From: Hirundichthys speculiger
Taxonomy: Eukaryota > Chordata > Actinopteri > Beloniformes > Exocoetidae
NCBI GenBank assembly: GCA_018398805.1
Contig: JAGFBZ010001170.1
Span: forward strand, 1,389,001 to 1,453,000
Length of the DNA: 64,000 bases
Direction of reading: 5' to 3'
The translations under genes were made by a program, and so were the position numbers. Positions 25,641 through 37,610 of the stretch are shown here, one piece after another; position 1 is the stretch's first letter; each line of letters opens with the position of its first letter. The notes beneath the pieces were generated by a model. The model did not search any database. It was not told the DNA's origin and worked only from the letters and a program-made list of their open reading frames with translations.

Positions 25641-28600
25641 ACAGACTACTGAATGATGGGGATTACTTTACATTGTGCTTATTTTTTATTTCTGGCTTCA
25701 CTATGTTTAAATAAATAATGGCATGGTGGAGAAAGTTACATGTTGTGGTCATCTCAGGTTGTATTTGACTAATGCTAAAACCAAGACCAAGGCTCACTAA
25801 AGGGACACAATTCAAGCTAAATTTCTTCAAAATCCTTGTTATCAGTTGTGAACATCTCACCAAAGTTAACCACATGATTAACATGTACAAATGTCAAAGG
25901 ATTACAGGAATTACAATTTAACAACCACGACTCCACAAAGTTTCACTGCAACCCATCAGGTTATTTTGAAGATATATCAGGGTGGGTTATGTCATCCTGG
26001 GCCTTTACATGTGGACACTAATGGACCTTTTCAAAACCAAGCAATCACAGACTATGCTGACATGAAGTGAGACAGACAAACCTGAAGCACCAGCGACGGT
26101 CGTCTCCAATAGCAGTGTTGAGCTTTCTCTCCACCCCACAGCGAAGCATCTTGCTCAAACCACAAGGCAATCTTCTCTCCATGTCCAGGATAGTGACAGC
26201 CCTCTGAGAGCAACATCAGCACCACATTAAACCTCTGCACCCTTGAATAACAGATGACCACTGAACAGTTACCTGTAGCTTCCAGATGCTAGTGCTCTCC
26301 ATGGTGATCTTTTCCACAGTGCGGTTCATGAGGGCGATGAGCATGTTGAGCAACAGGATGTAGGTGAGAATGATGTAGCCGATGAGGAGCACGTAGAAGA
26401 CCTCCTTGTTCTGGTATTCATGGGTGAACTCCATGTCACCCATGCCTATGGTGAATTTGAAGAGCTGCAGTGTGGTATAGGAGATGTTTCTGAAACTGGG
26501 CTTAAAACACTCCTCATTGTTGTCAGTGGGAACAAAGAGGCGACCATTTTTCTTAGGAGGCTCTATAAGCAGGGTGACCACCGCTATGACAGGAGACATG
26601 AAGTAGTTTAGACACAGAATATTCTCCATTTATACAACAATGACAAAGTTTTTAATATCAGGATGGAGCTTCTTTTCTGTTGTAAAGTGAAACAAAGTAA
26701 AAGCCATGACATACATATTTGTTTTCCTTCCATAAAATAAAGTACCTGCTGAAAATCCTACGAGGAAGACAATGTAAACAAAGAGAAATCGCAGGATATC
26801 GCTGAGAATCATCTGCAATGAAGAAGGAAGACAGATATCGTCAGATCAGAGGGCACACTGTGATGTTGTTCTCTGTATTTCAGTGCAGCCTCTGTCAACT
26901 ACCTTTTGTATCATGACACTGTAGATGCCCATGTGTCTGTCACCTCTGGAGAAATAGAGCAGGTTTACCCAGCTGAGGGCAAGACACACCACCAGGAAGC
27001 TGAGGTACTCCTCCCGCCCCCCCAGATACAACCCAGCAGAGACCAGGAAGAGGACACCCTGCACAAAACTACCAGCAGCAGAGAAGCTGAGCCTTTGCAG
27101 GATTGTTTGCAATAAGAAAGCAAGCAAGTTAATCTGAACTGTAAACCACAGTTTAATCTTTCTGGTTGAGTGATTTCACTTCATTGAAGCAGAAATGAAA
27201 GTTTGGTTTTTTTTTTTTTGCTTCATTTTTTGGCATACAGAGTGAAAGGAAGAAACACCAATTCTAATTTAAACCTGCTAACATGTCTAGAAAATAAGCT
27301 TTATTACTTACAAGAGAATCTCATAATATCCATCCATCAGCAGTGTCTGAAGCTTTGGACGTTTCCTCTTCATGTCTATGATCTAGGGATGTAGACATGG
27401 TTTAGCTCTTTAATCTGCCATCATGTGGGATTAAAACTCCCACAAGGTGATATGTGAAGGTGCCTACCTACCCCTACGATGAAAAAAATAGACGTTTGCC
27501 AGTAATATCATCAGCTGGCCTGTAACATACAGATAACCATTTGTATTGCTCTCAATGGGAAATGGTGGCTGTGGAGCACAGAGGAGACATGAGAATGGGG
27601 CTATCTCAGATGGATATAGAGTTATCAAACTATTTGTGTAAGCCAGTTTACCTTCCCATCTTTCTTATTGTAAGCTACTATAGTAAAAATGATCAGGTAC
27701 AGACAGTAGACCAGGAAGTTGAAGAAAAACATTCCACCAGCAAACCTCTTCCACTTTTCCTCCAGCAGATGGCTCAGTAGCTCCGTTTGGAGCATCTCAT
27801 GGCGGTTCTGAGAGGAAAAGGAAAGAGACATGTTTAAATAAAGGACAACTACTTCAGCTGCTCTGACTGGTCTTGCCATGCTGGGACTCACTGGAATGTC
27901 ACTGCCATAGATTAGTATCTCCACAACCGAGTTGCTCTCATATGAGTCCACTGAGGTCAGGTCATACAGGGAGCACTGGACGGGTCCATAAACCCACTCA
28001 GTGAATTTACGGGACAAATGTTTGCTGTCGCTCTCGTTGAACTCCCGTTTCAGGATGTGGGAAAAAAGCTGTAGAAAAAGGAAGGGAAAATGATGGAAAC
28101 ATATGTCTGTGAAAGTTCAAACTCATTTGTTGAGACTGAAATAGATTCTAATCTAGTCAACAAAGCTGGAGACACACTAAAACACAACTCCCTGGGCTGT
28201 AAATACTAAAAGTGAGTCCATGGTACATTTTTAGCCCTGTCTTTTTTGTTGTGTTTCAGTTTGCCTCTGTCTGCTTTGATTTTGTAGTACCCAGCCTGTA
28301 GTATGTTACCCCAATCTTGCCGGTCTTGGCAGCCAGTTTGAGAGGTGTCAGCTTGTTGTGGTTTTCAATGTCCTCCAGCTTCACTTTGGGATGCAGTCCA
28401 GCAGCAGTCTTGAGGATGAGGTCGTACATGCTGGTGATGAACTCTGTGTTCTCCTTTGAATTGTCAGCCACCACCACCAGCGCATGCAGCACTGTGTTGC
28501 CCTGAGAATCCGTCAGCTGAGCATCTGCTTGCTGAAACTCATTCTCCATAAGGTAGCTCACCACATCAGGCTGGTTTGTGCAGGCTGCCAGAGACAAGGG

Positions 28601-29044
28601 CAGCTCACCTGGAGACAAACAGGATCGCATCAGTGAAGCTTTTGCCTAGAGTCAAACCATCTAAGTAGAAGTCCTCCATGTGTTAGTAGACTTGGCTGTG
28701 GGACACTTTGATTCATTTTTGATAAGACTGCTCCTATCAAGCAGTGGTTGCCAGATTTGATCAGGTTTTGGGTGTGTGGAACTGGACATCAGAATATTCC
28801 AATTCAATTCAAAAATACTTAATTGATCCCCAAACGGAAATTAAATTGTTGCAGTAACTGTCATGATTTAAGTCTCTTCAAAGATTCATTATAGATGGTT
28901 CTTTCTGTAAGCAGGAAGGATCTCCTGTAGTGGTCTGTGTTGAGACCTTTGAGTGAAGATTCTGTTGCTGATTCATTGTGTTGTGTAGAGGATTCCCAGA
29001 GCTCTCCATGATCTTCTTCATTTTCTTAAGTATCATCCTTTGCA

Positions 29045-29361
29045 GAATCAAATCAAATCAAACCTTATTTATATAGTACTTTTCATACATATAAAATGTA
29101 AGATGTAAAATGTGCTTTACAGAATAAAATAAAACATAAAACAGGAACACAACAAATAAAAACCCGTCCCTTTCATGCTCACACACAAAGCACACACACA
29201 CGCACTCTCACAGCACAAAGTAAAAAGCACTGAGGATCCAGGTGAGGAAAGACCACCTATGAGAGGCCGTCCACACCGAGAGGCGCCACAGCCTGCAACC
29301 ACGGGGGGCGCCGTCCCAGAGACCACCTCAACCCAGATAGACCAGAGTAGGATCTACACGT

Positions 29362-29420
<59 letters not shown>

Positions 29421-30605
29421 AGGCAGTGGGATCCCATGGACCACGCCCCCGTGGGCAGATCAGATACAACTCCCAGTGTGGAAGGCCCCCACGAAGAAAC
29501 ACTGGAGCTAAAAACTAGAAGATTAAAAGACAGTAAAACAGGATAAAAACAGATAATAGATACAATAATGATAAAATGTGAAAAACTGGAGATGTAAAAA
29601 CTATGGTTAAGTAAGAGAAATCAGGCAAAAGCCAAATTAAAAAGGTGACTCAATAAATAGGATAAAGACAGAATAAAGTAGAAGAAGCTAAAATATTAAG
29701 AGATTAATCAATTAAAAGCCAGACTAAATAGGTGGGTCTTGAGCCGCTTTTTAAAAACATCAACATTCTCTGCGGCCCTGAGGCTCTGTGGCAGGCTGTT
29801 CCACAGTCGGGGACCAGAGTAACTAAAAGCCACTTCCCCGTGTGTTTTTAATCTAACTTGTGGAATAGTTAAAAGGCCAGTACCAGAAGACCTCAGGGTC
29901 CATGAGGGTTGATATGATAAAAGCAGGTCAGATAGATAGGAGGCCCCAAGACCTTTTAGACATTTAAAAACAAGTAAAAGTATCTTAAAATTGATCCTGA
30001 AGCAGACAGGGAGCCAATGCAGCGACTTTAAAACTGGCGTAATGTGTTTCCGCCCTCTGGTCCTCGTCAGCACGCGAGCAGCTGAGTTCTGTAACAACTG
30101 CAGAGCATGGATGCTCTTTTTGGGACGACCAGAGAGCAGGGCATTACAGTAGTCCAGGCGACTGGAAATAAAAACATACATCAGCACCTCCGAACTGGCC
30201 TGAGAGAGAAACGGGCGGACTCTGGCTATGTTCTTCAGGTGGTAGAAACCTACCTTTGTTACGTTTTTTAAAATCACGCCCAGGTTTCTCACAGATTGTG
30301 AAGGTTTAAAATTCTGTAATTTGGATAAAAGTTTCTCTCTCTTGCCTTCAGGACCTATGACCAAAACCTCTGTTTTGTCCTGATTGAGTTTTAGGAAGTT
30401 TGCTGCCATCCATGACTTAATATCTAAAATACAGTTAAAAAGGGCATCAACTTGCCCCGTGTCATCAGGAGACATGGTGATGTACAGTTGTGTATCATCA
30501 GCGTAACTATGGAAGCTGATGCCCTGCCTCCTGATGTCATCACCCAGGAGAAGCATATAGAGATTAAAAAGGGTTGGGGAACCCCACACTTAATCTTGTG
30601 TGTTT
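29045..30605 (-). mobile_element. L2-clade LINE, 5'-truncated, with long reverse transcriptase frame
   Basis: An open frame of 293 codons (30589-29708, minus) carries the RT catalytic motif HSYADDTQLYI and then typical L2 C-terminal text (MAANFLKLNQDKTEVLVIGP, LDYCNALLSGRP, LQLLQNSAARVLT, HWLPVCFRI, GPRLWNSLPQSLR), ending FKKRLKTHLFSLAFN. The 3' end is marked by TATATAGTACTTTTC-type sequence and a TGATT-repeat tail (29046-29063 on the plus strand). It lacks the endonuclease and the N-terminal part of the RT. The unbroken frame suggests a fairly recent insertion. Confidence 0.85.
29366..29417. repeat. Poly-C tract of 52 bases
   Basis: An uninterrupted run of C inside the 3' region of the L2 element. 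Length in the assembly is probably unreliable, and it spawns false proline/glycine frames. Confidence 0.95.
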
Positions 30606-30830
30606 TTGAATCAGCTCTGTCCTTTCTCATAAACAGCATCAGTGTTGCATTTCCAGTCAAGTCTGTTGTTCAGGTGAACATCGAGGTATTTATACTCCAC
30701 CACCTCAATTTCTTCTCCCATGATGGAAATGCTGTTTGATTTAATCCTGGTCCTCCAAAAATCCACAATCATCTCCTGTGTCTTGTCGATATTCAAGATG
30801 AGATGACTGTTCTCACACCTCACCACACCT

Positions 30831-32356
30831 CTCTCTGGTTGAGAGATTTGTTATGAGGTCACCTCTGTATGAGACACATAGACACCAGTGTGCCAGAGGC
30901 GATACTGTGCACTGTTTATACTGCATTACTTTGAGGTCACAACCACTGGCAAGGAAGGACCAAGGAAGACATTAAAGTGACAGCACAGGACACTCAAATC
31001 ACTATTGGTTAAAAATACTTTGAACTTTCGGTACTTTGGCTCCCTACTATTGTCCAAAAACATTTGTGTTGATTGATAGTACCCTGAATTAAGCAGGTAC
31101 AGAAAAAAGATAAATGGATGGTGTATGTTGTCCCAGAACAACAACAAAAAGACAAATTGACTGGTAACAGTCCAGCTCTCAATCTGTGGGAAAATCTAAG
31201 GCGGAAGCTGATTCAGTCTCACAAAGCTGATTTGTAAAATGCTGTGCAAGAAGGCTGGAACTTGATTGATGAAGAATGTTTAGGTTTTAAATGAAACATC
31301 CTTCAAGAGTGGCGGCCCCATATTTTTTGCATTGTATTTCCTCTGGTCTGCTATATTTGATGTCAAAGTATTTTAGCAACCAGTTAAAATAATTTGGCAA
31401 ACGTATGTTTGTCTTCTTCTCTGTGCAGCATGATGTATGCACATACTTGTGTTTGCATCCATCTGGAGCAGGAGACATATCTTGAGAAATGTTATCTGAC
31501 AACTAAATCTGAAGCCATTCCTGGTCCAGAATGCAATTTTATAGGCTGTATCGCACTTTTTGGGATGTACAGGGAAACTGAAGCTTGTGTTTCACATAAA
31601 ATGAACACTGCCTTTGAAACCTTCTATCTAAAGCAACAAAACACTAGATAAGGAAAAATTATTGCAAAATAATTGGATCCTTATTTGTTCCTGTACTACC
31701 CCAGCATTGAAACAACTGCATTGACTGAATTATAAATAGATAATTAAACATTTTACCGGATATTTCAGCCACAACAGGTACTGACTAGTGTACACTTGGG
31801 CAGTAAGGTTTCATGTGGGGAACAACTGAGAGTGTGACATAATGTGGTCAACAAAATGAGAGCATCTCAGCTGTTTTTTTTTTCTTTGTTGTGTTTTTGT
31901 AAGGACGTAAAAAAAAAAACTGATCATAGTGCATCTGAACAGATCATGAAACATCAAATAAAGGTTTTAAAATGAACTCGTCAAAGTCCAGGCTTCAACA
32001 TGGCTGAAATTCTGTGGTATAATTAGAGAGCTGAGCAAGAAGAAAAAGAAAAAACCGAAGCAATGTTGTAAAGAGTAATGGGCTAAAAAATATTAGTTAT
32101 CAGTCATTTTTCAATTTTATGTTTTTAGCACCACCTACTGGTGTGCTGGATGCAGTAGTTTTAATGACAGTTGCAACTCTAAACTTGAAAGTGTTTACAC
32201 AAGAACCAGGGAGAGGCAACCTGATCAGTGGATCGTTTCATGGCAGCTTGACAAGCATAAATGTTTTCGCAATGGCAGTCAGTGATACATCCGGCTTGTT
32301 TCCAGCTTATTCAAGGTTATATGAACATGTAAACCAATATGCATTTACAGGCATCT
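30831..32356. other. trpv1 copy A intron 5, unassigned part
   Basis: No exon or recognisable transposon protein here. The short frames near 31394 and 32119 lack any family likeness. A/T-rich sequence with a few homopolymer runs. Confidence 0.5.
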
Positions 32357-33089
32357 CAGTGGCTGCGGTTACATGATGTTTTTTAATTCGGAATTAAAAT
32401 TAGGAATTAAATAATTCCGAATTAAACTATTTTCCTTCGAGTTTACATGGAAATAGTAATTCCGAATTAAGGTTTACATGGAAAACACGTTAGTTCGGCT
32501 TTATCCAACTCCGCTTAAGGTCTGGGGGTTGGGAAGGGTTCTGATTGGATGGGGGGGGGGGGCGGACGTCTTTACATCTACCGGAAGAAAACAAACTTAG
32601 CTAACTGGTTAGCAACAACATTCCACTTAATTTTGACCTGGGTGGCGTCTCTATCTGCGAAACCTCCTTCAATAAACCTGCCCGCTTTGAAAAGCTCACA
32701 ATTTTTATGTTTCCATCTTTTATGTTGCCATCTGTTCTTTTAATTATTTCCAGTTCCTCCAAGCTATTTATTAAATAAATCGTCTGCTCTTGAACACCGT
32801 TTACTGCGTGCTGCCGGAAAATAAGCGTCATCGCGACAGACGGGCAAGAGAACGAGCATGCGCAGAAAGACGGGAATTAATTTAAAGAGGAACGACTGTA
32901 TACATGACCGCGGAATTACTTAATGCGGAATTAAAATGGGAACAAACCAGCCACTTACTTCGGAATTAAGTTAATTCGGAATTGACATTTTCATATGGAA
33001 TTAAGTGTTTACATGGTAACTTTTATTCGGCTTTAACTTTAATTCTGAATTAAAGAGGAATTAAACTTCCCATGTAAACGCACTGACTG
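32357..33089. mobile_element. 733-bp MITE with TIRs and internal GGAATTAA repeats
   Basis: The left end is CAGTGGCTGCGGTTACATG. The right end, reverse-complemented, is CAGTCAGTGCGTTTACATG. Inside there are many copies of AATTCGGAATTAA-type words in both orientations, especially in the outer ~150 bases of each side. There is no coding frame. I could not name its superfamily or define a clear target duplication. Confidence 0.65.
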
Positions 33090-33276
33090 TGGCTCATTTT
33101 TTAGGCTGTTCACTGAGTGAAAGTCTGCTCGAGATATTTTACTTGATCACTCCTATTTTCTCTTTCTCATGTTCACCGTCATTAGTTTCTTTGGTTTCGT
33201 GGTCACCTCTGTCACAACTGCTGTGCAAAACTGAGAATAGTTCTGTGAATTGGCTTCAATATATTGTTGGTGTGTG

Positions 33277-33451
33277 CAGGGGCGCCGCTAGGGATTTTGG
33301 GCCCCATGAAAAGAATCTTTACCGGGCCCCCCAACACAGCGGCGAAATTTGTTGATGCTATTTTTGATCATCATTAGGGGCCTCTCTGGGCCCCCCTCAA
33401 TCATGGGCCCCTATAATCCGTATCCTTTACCCCCCCTTTTCGGCGCCCCAG
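33277..33451. mobile_element. hAT-type MITE with 8-bp target duplication
   Basis: The element is 175 bp with ends CAGGGGCGCCG and CGGCGCCCCAG (inverted). It is flanked by GGTGTGTG at 33269-33276 and again at 33452-33459, an exact 8-bp duplication as expected for hAT. The interior is GGGCCCC-rich. Confidence 0.85.
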
Positions 33452-33631
33452 GGTGTGTGAGGAAGTGGTGTAAAGTGATGTGCAGCTGCTGCGACAACAT
33501 GCTGTCCCAGTATTCAGAAGTTGCATTGTGGGTTTCTTTCTGTGAACAGCAGGACCGGCTGCATCTGAGAGCTCAATAATAGCTCCTAAAAATAACCAAA
33601 TCTTAAGACAACTGAATCTTATATTTTATGA

Positions 33632-33852
33632 CAGGGGTCTCCAACTCCGGTCCTCGAGAGCCCCAACCCTGCACGTCTAAGATGTTTCCCTGCTTCAGCA
33701 CATATGATTCACGTGAATGAGTCATGAACACACTTGTGCAGATCCGGATGACGGGCTGATGATGATCCAATCATTTGATTCAGGTGTGCTGAAGCAGGGA
33801 AACATCTAAAACATGCAGGGTTGGGGCTCTCGAGGACTGGAGTTGGAGACAC
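33632..33852. mobile_element. Fold-back MITE
   Basis: The left arm (CAGGGGTCTCCAACTCCGGT...) and the right arm (CTCGAGGACTGGAGTTGGAG...) are inverted copies of about 60 bases, covering TCTCGAGGACC and the AACCCTGCA words. A matching pair of TGTTTCCCTGCTTCAGCACA words lies further in. This is a familiar fish hAT-like fold-back form. The right terminus is not exact. Confidence 0.65.
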
Positions 33853-33855
33853 CCA

Positions 33856-35210
33856 CACTGTCTGACAAAACCAGGGTTTGGGGTATTAATTAAACATGTT
33901 AGATCAGACTGTCAAAGGGAAACTTTCTTTCTCACTTAGCCTACTCATACGTACAGGAAAATAAACATCTAATGCAACATCAAATTGCATACATATGACT
34001 TTAAAAAAGGCTTTTGCAAAATTATGTCACTGTTGTTTAAAATTAATACATATGCAGACAGTTGTGATAAAAATAATAATTATTATGGGCCAGAATTCAT
34101 CAACAACAATGTGAGAGACTCATAGTCATACAGGAAACATCTACTTCAAGTTATTGCTGCTAAATGTGAATCTACAAGCTACTGAGGCTATGAGGGTGCT
34201 TAGTATTGCTCACATTAATTATTCTTATTGATTTTTTTGTGTGTTAAATAAAAGTGATGATCTGATCATTTTTATTATGTTTTTAAACAAATAAAACATG
34301 GAAATAAAAAAGGGGCTACTAATCTACAGTGTTATTGTTAAGCTATGACAGGTGTTGGACCCCTACCACAAGAGTGTTGTTGTCAGTATTCCTTTGTTGT
34401 TTGGTGGAGACGTATCATTTAAGCTTTGCTGTTGAACTGAGAAGAATTTCTTCTGTTGATTTAGAAAAAAAAAGTTTATCTTGTGTGTAGCTCTGGTTGC
34501 TCACTGATAGCACACTTCCTGTACATCAGCCTGTTGACTGGTATGCCACACCCCTGCAGCAAGATGTCTCAACTGAAATTAGTAACCCTGAATTCAAGAA
34601 AAAATTCAGAATGTTGGTTTCATTGTGGAGGTTCACCAGTTTAACATCAAACACCCTGTTTTTTTTTTTTTGTTTTGTCATTCATAAGTATTAAACAAGT
34701 CTGCAAGAGTCAGAGGAGAGTTGGCATCATTATTTAGATTTACCAGAGTCAAGAGGGTGCTCATTTAATAAGGACTGGAAGGGGTTAGTTTAGGAAGACC
34801 CAAATACAAAGAACAAAATACTAAAATGGAAAATACAGCAAACTAAACCACTACAAAAAAGGAGTCCAAACTGAAATGCAACAAATCGAGCAAGAGAGAA
34901 TGGCAAAATACCCCTGAAGATTAATAGAAAATGATTAGGGGTGATGAGAGTCAGGGAGAGGGGCACTAAAGGAAATATTTCCCCCTCTTAACAACTTTGC
35001 ATATGCATACAGTAGACACACGAGGAGAATCAAAGCAGGTCATGTGTCTCATTGTGGTTTAAATATCCAAACCCTTTATGATTATGCAGAAGTCACCAAA
35101 AAGTGGAATCACATGTTACCACCTTGTGCACTGAGTGATTCATCCTGTCACATGACAGTCTTTGTCTGAGGCTTCAGAGAGCGTGCCCTTCTGGAGCACC
35201 ATGGACTCAC
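33856..35210. other. trpv1 copy A intron 5, exon-5-proximal part
   Basis: A/T-rich intron without recognisable genes or repeats other than short homopolymers. The last ~120 bases before exon 5 (from about 35090) match copy B closely (48570-48701), while sequence to the left does not. Confidence 0.5.
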
Positions 35211-37483
35211 CAAAGTAGAAGTTGGGGCCATCATGTAGTTGAAAGAATTTCCCGCAGGCTCTGGCGTGGACGTCTGCGCCTTTGCTGACCAGCAGCTTCA
35301 CGTAGAGCAAACTCCTTCTCTCAATGGCTATATGAAGAGCTGTCTGACCTTTCACAGGATGGGATATGTCACATTTTTTGATTTGATAACATTTTTGCAG
35401 TCAAAGGGGAAAAAAAAAGAAAGTATGATATATTATTGAGTGAAGTAGCGTCTTTTGATGAAAACTCACCTTCATAATATCTGTTGGTGTAGGCTGCGTT
35501 CACCAACTCCTTTATATCACCAATTCTCTCAGAGATCTTGATTAATAATTCTACGGCCTCATTTTTGCCATCTTTGAGGTGCAGCAGAGCTTTCATGAGG
35601 GCAGTTTTACCGTAGGATTGATCTACAGATGCAACAATGTATTCAGGGAGTCAGTACACACAGCAGCAGGTTGCAGTTTGGTGCAGGTGTTACATCACGG
35701 GTCCTCACACACTTACACAAAGAGTCAGAGAGTTTCTTCATGTTCTGGTGCAGGTACTGATACAGTCCCTCCAGCTTTCTGACATCCCCACTGGCCACTG
35801 CTTCAAATAATCGATCAATGGTGAACGTCGTGCTGTCTCTCCTGGTATCCTGCTTCTCCCCTCGAACCCCTCTGGACACAAAAATGGATCAGAAATCAGA
35901 GCTACTACAGATTACTGCGGTTGGAAAACCTTCACAGTCCATTTTAATCATGACCATGTGGACTGAAAATACACAGCAGCAGCTATGATGAGAGTTAAAT
36001 AAAGGCACAAATCAGTTTAGCGCTGCATGGACAGACTTACTTGTCAAAGTTGAGATTGAATCTGAGTTTAGGTTTGGTCTCTTCCATTTCCTCCTGGTAG
36101 TCAGTGTCCATGGGAGCCTTAGGCTCCTTCCTGGCCTGAACCCAAAGCAGAAAACAGACCATCCTTTTTTGATCCTTTTTTTTTCTCCTCCTCCGTTCTG
36201 TCATCGGCCTCCAGAGTGAACCCAAACAGCTTTGGGTCATTCATCTTCACCTGTAACTCCAGTTATCTGGAACAAAATATTCAACAAGTGATCATCATCC
36301 CCAAAAACGTAGCAACTCCAGTGTTACAGGAATCAAATGTAAGCTGAATTATTAACCTCTTTTCTACTTGAGAAATCTATTTGAAAAAAATGCAAATAGC
36401 AGGTATACAGTCTGGAGTTTAGAGAATTTCGACTGTCAGCAGCAATTTCTCTCACTGGGAGCAGAATTTCTGCACAAAATGTTTTCAGTGATCTTCTTCA
36501 ATGTTTTAAGTAATTAAAAATCTGTGTCAAAAGGTCACACTTTTGATTGAATGTCACAAGCCAGAGGTCTGAGCTGTAAAGAGTGATGGACAGTGTTCAG
36601 TGTGTATCTGCACAGTGTGAAATGTGCTTACTTCAGGGATGGTGTTAAGGACCAAGACATATTTTTTTAGACATGTGATGTTTCAACCCTCAATGGTGAC
36701 TAACAAAGCTGTGTATTTATAAGATTTCCGTGGCAACAGCATACAGTAACTCATCAGCCACTTGCTCCTCTGCAAAATGATCGTATCTTTTAGATAACGA
36801 ATTCATGTAGGAATTCATTCTGTAAGGAGAACCTTTAAAATACATGTGCAAAGTCTCCTCCAAAGCTGTTCACAATAAATCTTTATGATCTGTATGCAAA
36901 TGATATAGGAAGACAAGAGCCCACAGAAAGCTTCTTGTTCTCCTTTTCAGTCAGGAAACATGCTGACTGAGTGGAAATATTAAGACTCCATGATCGTCAT
37001 AAGTACATCAACACAGAAAAAACAAAGGGAAATGGAAGTAAGAGAAATTTCTTTAGACCAGTCTGCCTTGTGAAAAGATTTAACTTTGGTGCATTTAAAG
37101 TATGAATTAAGCATACTTTATTGAGAGTACTCAAGCTATGTTTTAAAGGGTGAGTTCACACAAAAGAGAGCTTTTTAAACTATGCGCAGTAATACACAAT
37201 GTTAGTATGTCTTGCTGTGTTATTTAAGGATCTTCTGATTAATGACGTAAAGTAACATGAGACAACATCAGCCACAGATGCCTGAATGATTAAGATCATA
37301 AAGAATTTGCACGTCAATGATCAATCTAAATAATAAAAACACAGACATGATGAAACTATAAAACTATAATGAAGCAGTGGTTTTCATTTTAGGAGACTGT
37401 GCTCATGATACTTGAGAACACAGATGTAATCTCCACGGTTTGAGACAATCTAATAAAAAAAAAAAATGGATATTTTAACTCAC

Positions 37484-37610
37484 CAGGAGAAATTTGTCTC
37501 TTGCAAGTTTGTCTTCTCAATCAAAAATCTGATTTCCAAATCAAAAACAGAACAGCAGTACAGTCCTGCAGAGATCAGGGCGTGTGAATCCTTCTGTGCT
37601 GCATTCTAAG
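37484..37610 (-). other. Candidate 5' non-coding exon of trpv1 copy A
   Basis: A GTGAGT donor (37478-37483) follows a ~120-base block that is well conserved with 51617-51745 upstream of copy B, beyond the coding exon's own acceptor (TTTTGTTCCAG just above 36266). A leading untranslated exon is therefore likely. Its start cannot be read from the sequence, so the outer limit is a guess. Confidence 0.4.

Larger units (their letters stand above)
28797..30830 (-). mobile_element. Rex1 LINE split in two by an L2 LINE
   Basis: On the minus strand the Rex1 coding piece lies at 30611-30826 (KTQEMIVDFWRTR...GEEIEVVEYKYLDVHLNNRLDWKC). Its 3' end lies at 28797-29045 (NPLHNTMNQQQNLHSK, then the ATTTTTGAATTGAATT tail). 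The 1.56 kb between belong to an L2 element. The host site is intron 5 of trpv1 copy A. Copy B intron 5 has no Rex1 at the matching place (46330), so the insertion followed the duplication. Confidence 0.7.
20954..36244 (-). pseudogene. trpv1: trpv1-like channel gene, copy A, with two frameshifts
   Basis: This is a TRPV cation channel gene of 15 coding exons with the same splice phases as copy B. Exons: 36041-36244, 35717-35871, 35470-35622, 35211-35348, 28310-28608, 27892-28068, 27652-27807, 27472-27568, 27312-27382, 26903-27068, 26746-26812, 26273-26583, 26082-26203, 21120-21241, 20954-21039. The family is clear from ankyrin repeats ([12 protein letters not shown]), selectivity filter TIGMGD, S6 ([11 protein letters not shown]), TRP helix IWKLQ, and VNWNKWN...INEDPG after it. 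It is closer to TRPV1/2 than to TRPV4. Two 1-bp insertions relative to copy B break it. One near 36130 makes the original ATG frame (36244) hit TAA after about 43 codons, although an ATG at 36240 is in frame with the rest. The other is an extra T in exon 9 (27482-27488) at the end of S2, which no nearby GT donor rescues. It is either a decaying copy or an assembly error. Exon 9 also carries four extra codons. Confidence 0.8.

Noticed and set aside
29175..29546. Proline- or glycine-rich frames on both strands
   Set aside because: Artefacts of the 52-base poly-C run inside an L2 element.
35239..35439. Plus-strand frames opposite trpv1 exons (also near 35579, 49132, 28317, 45861, 44286)
   Set aside because: Mirror-strand shadows of the ankyrin and transmembrane exons; they recur in both copies only because the exons are conserved.
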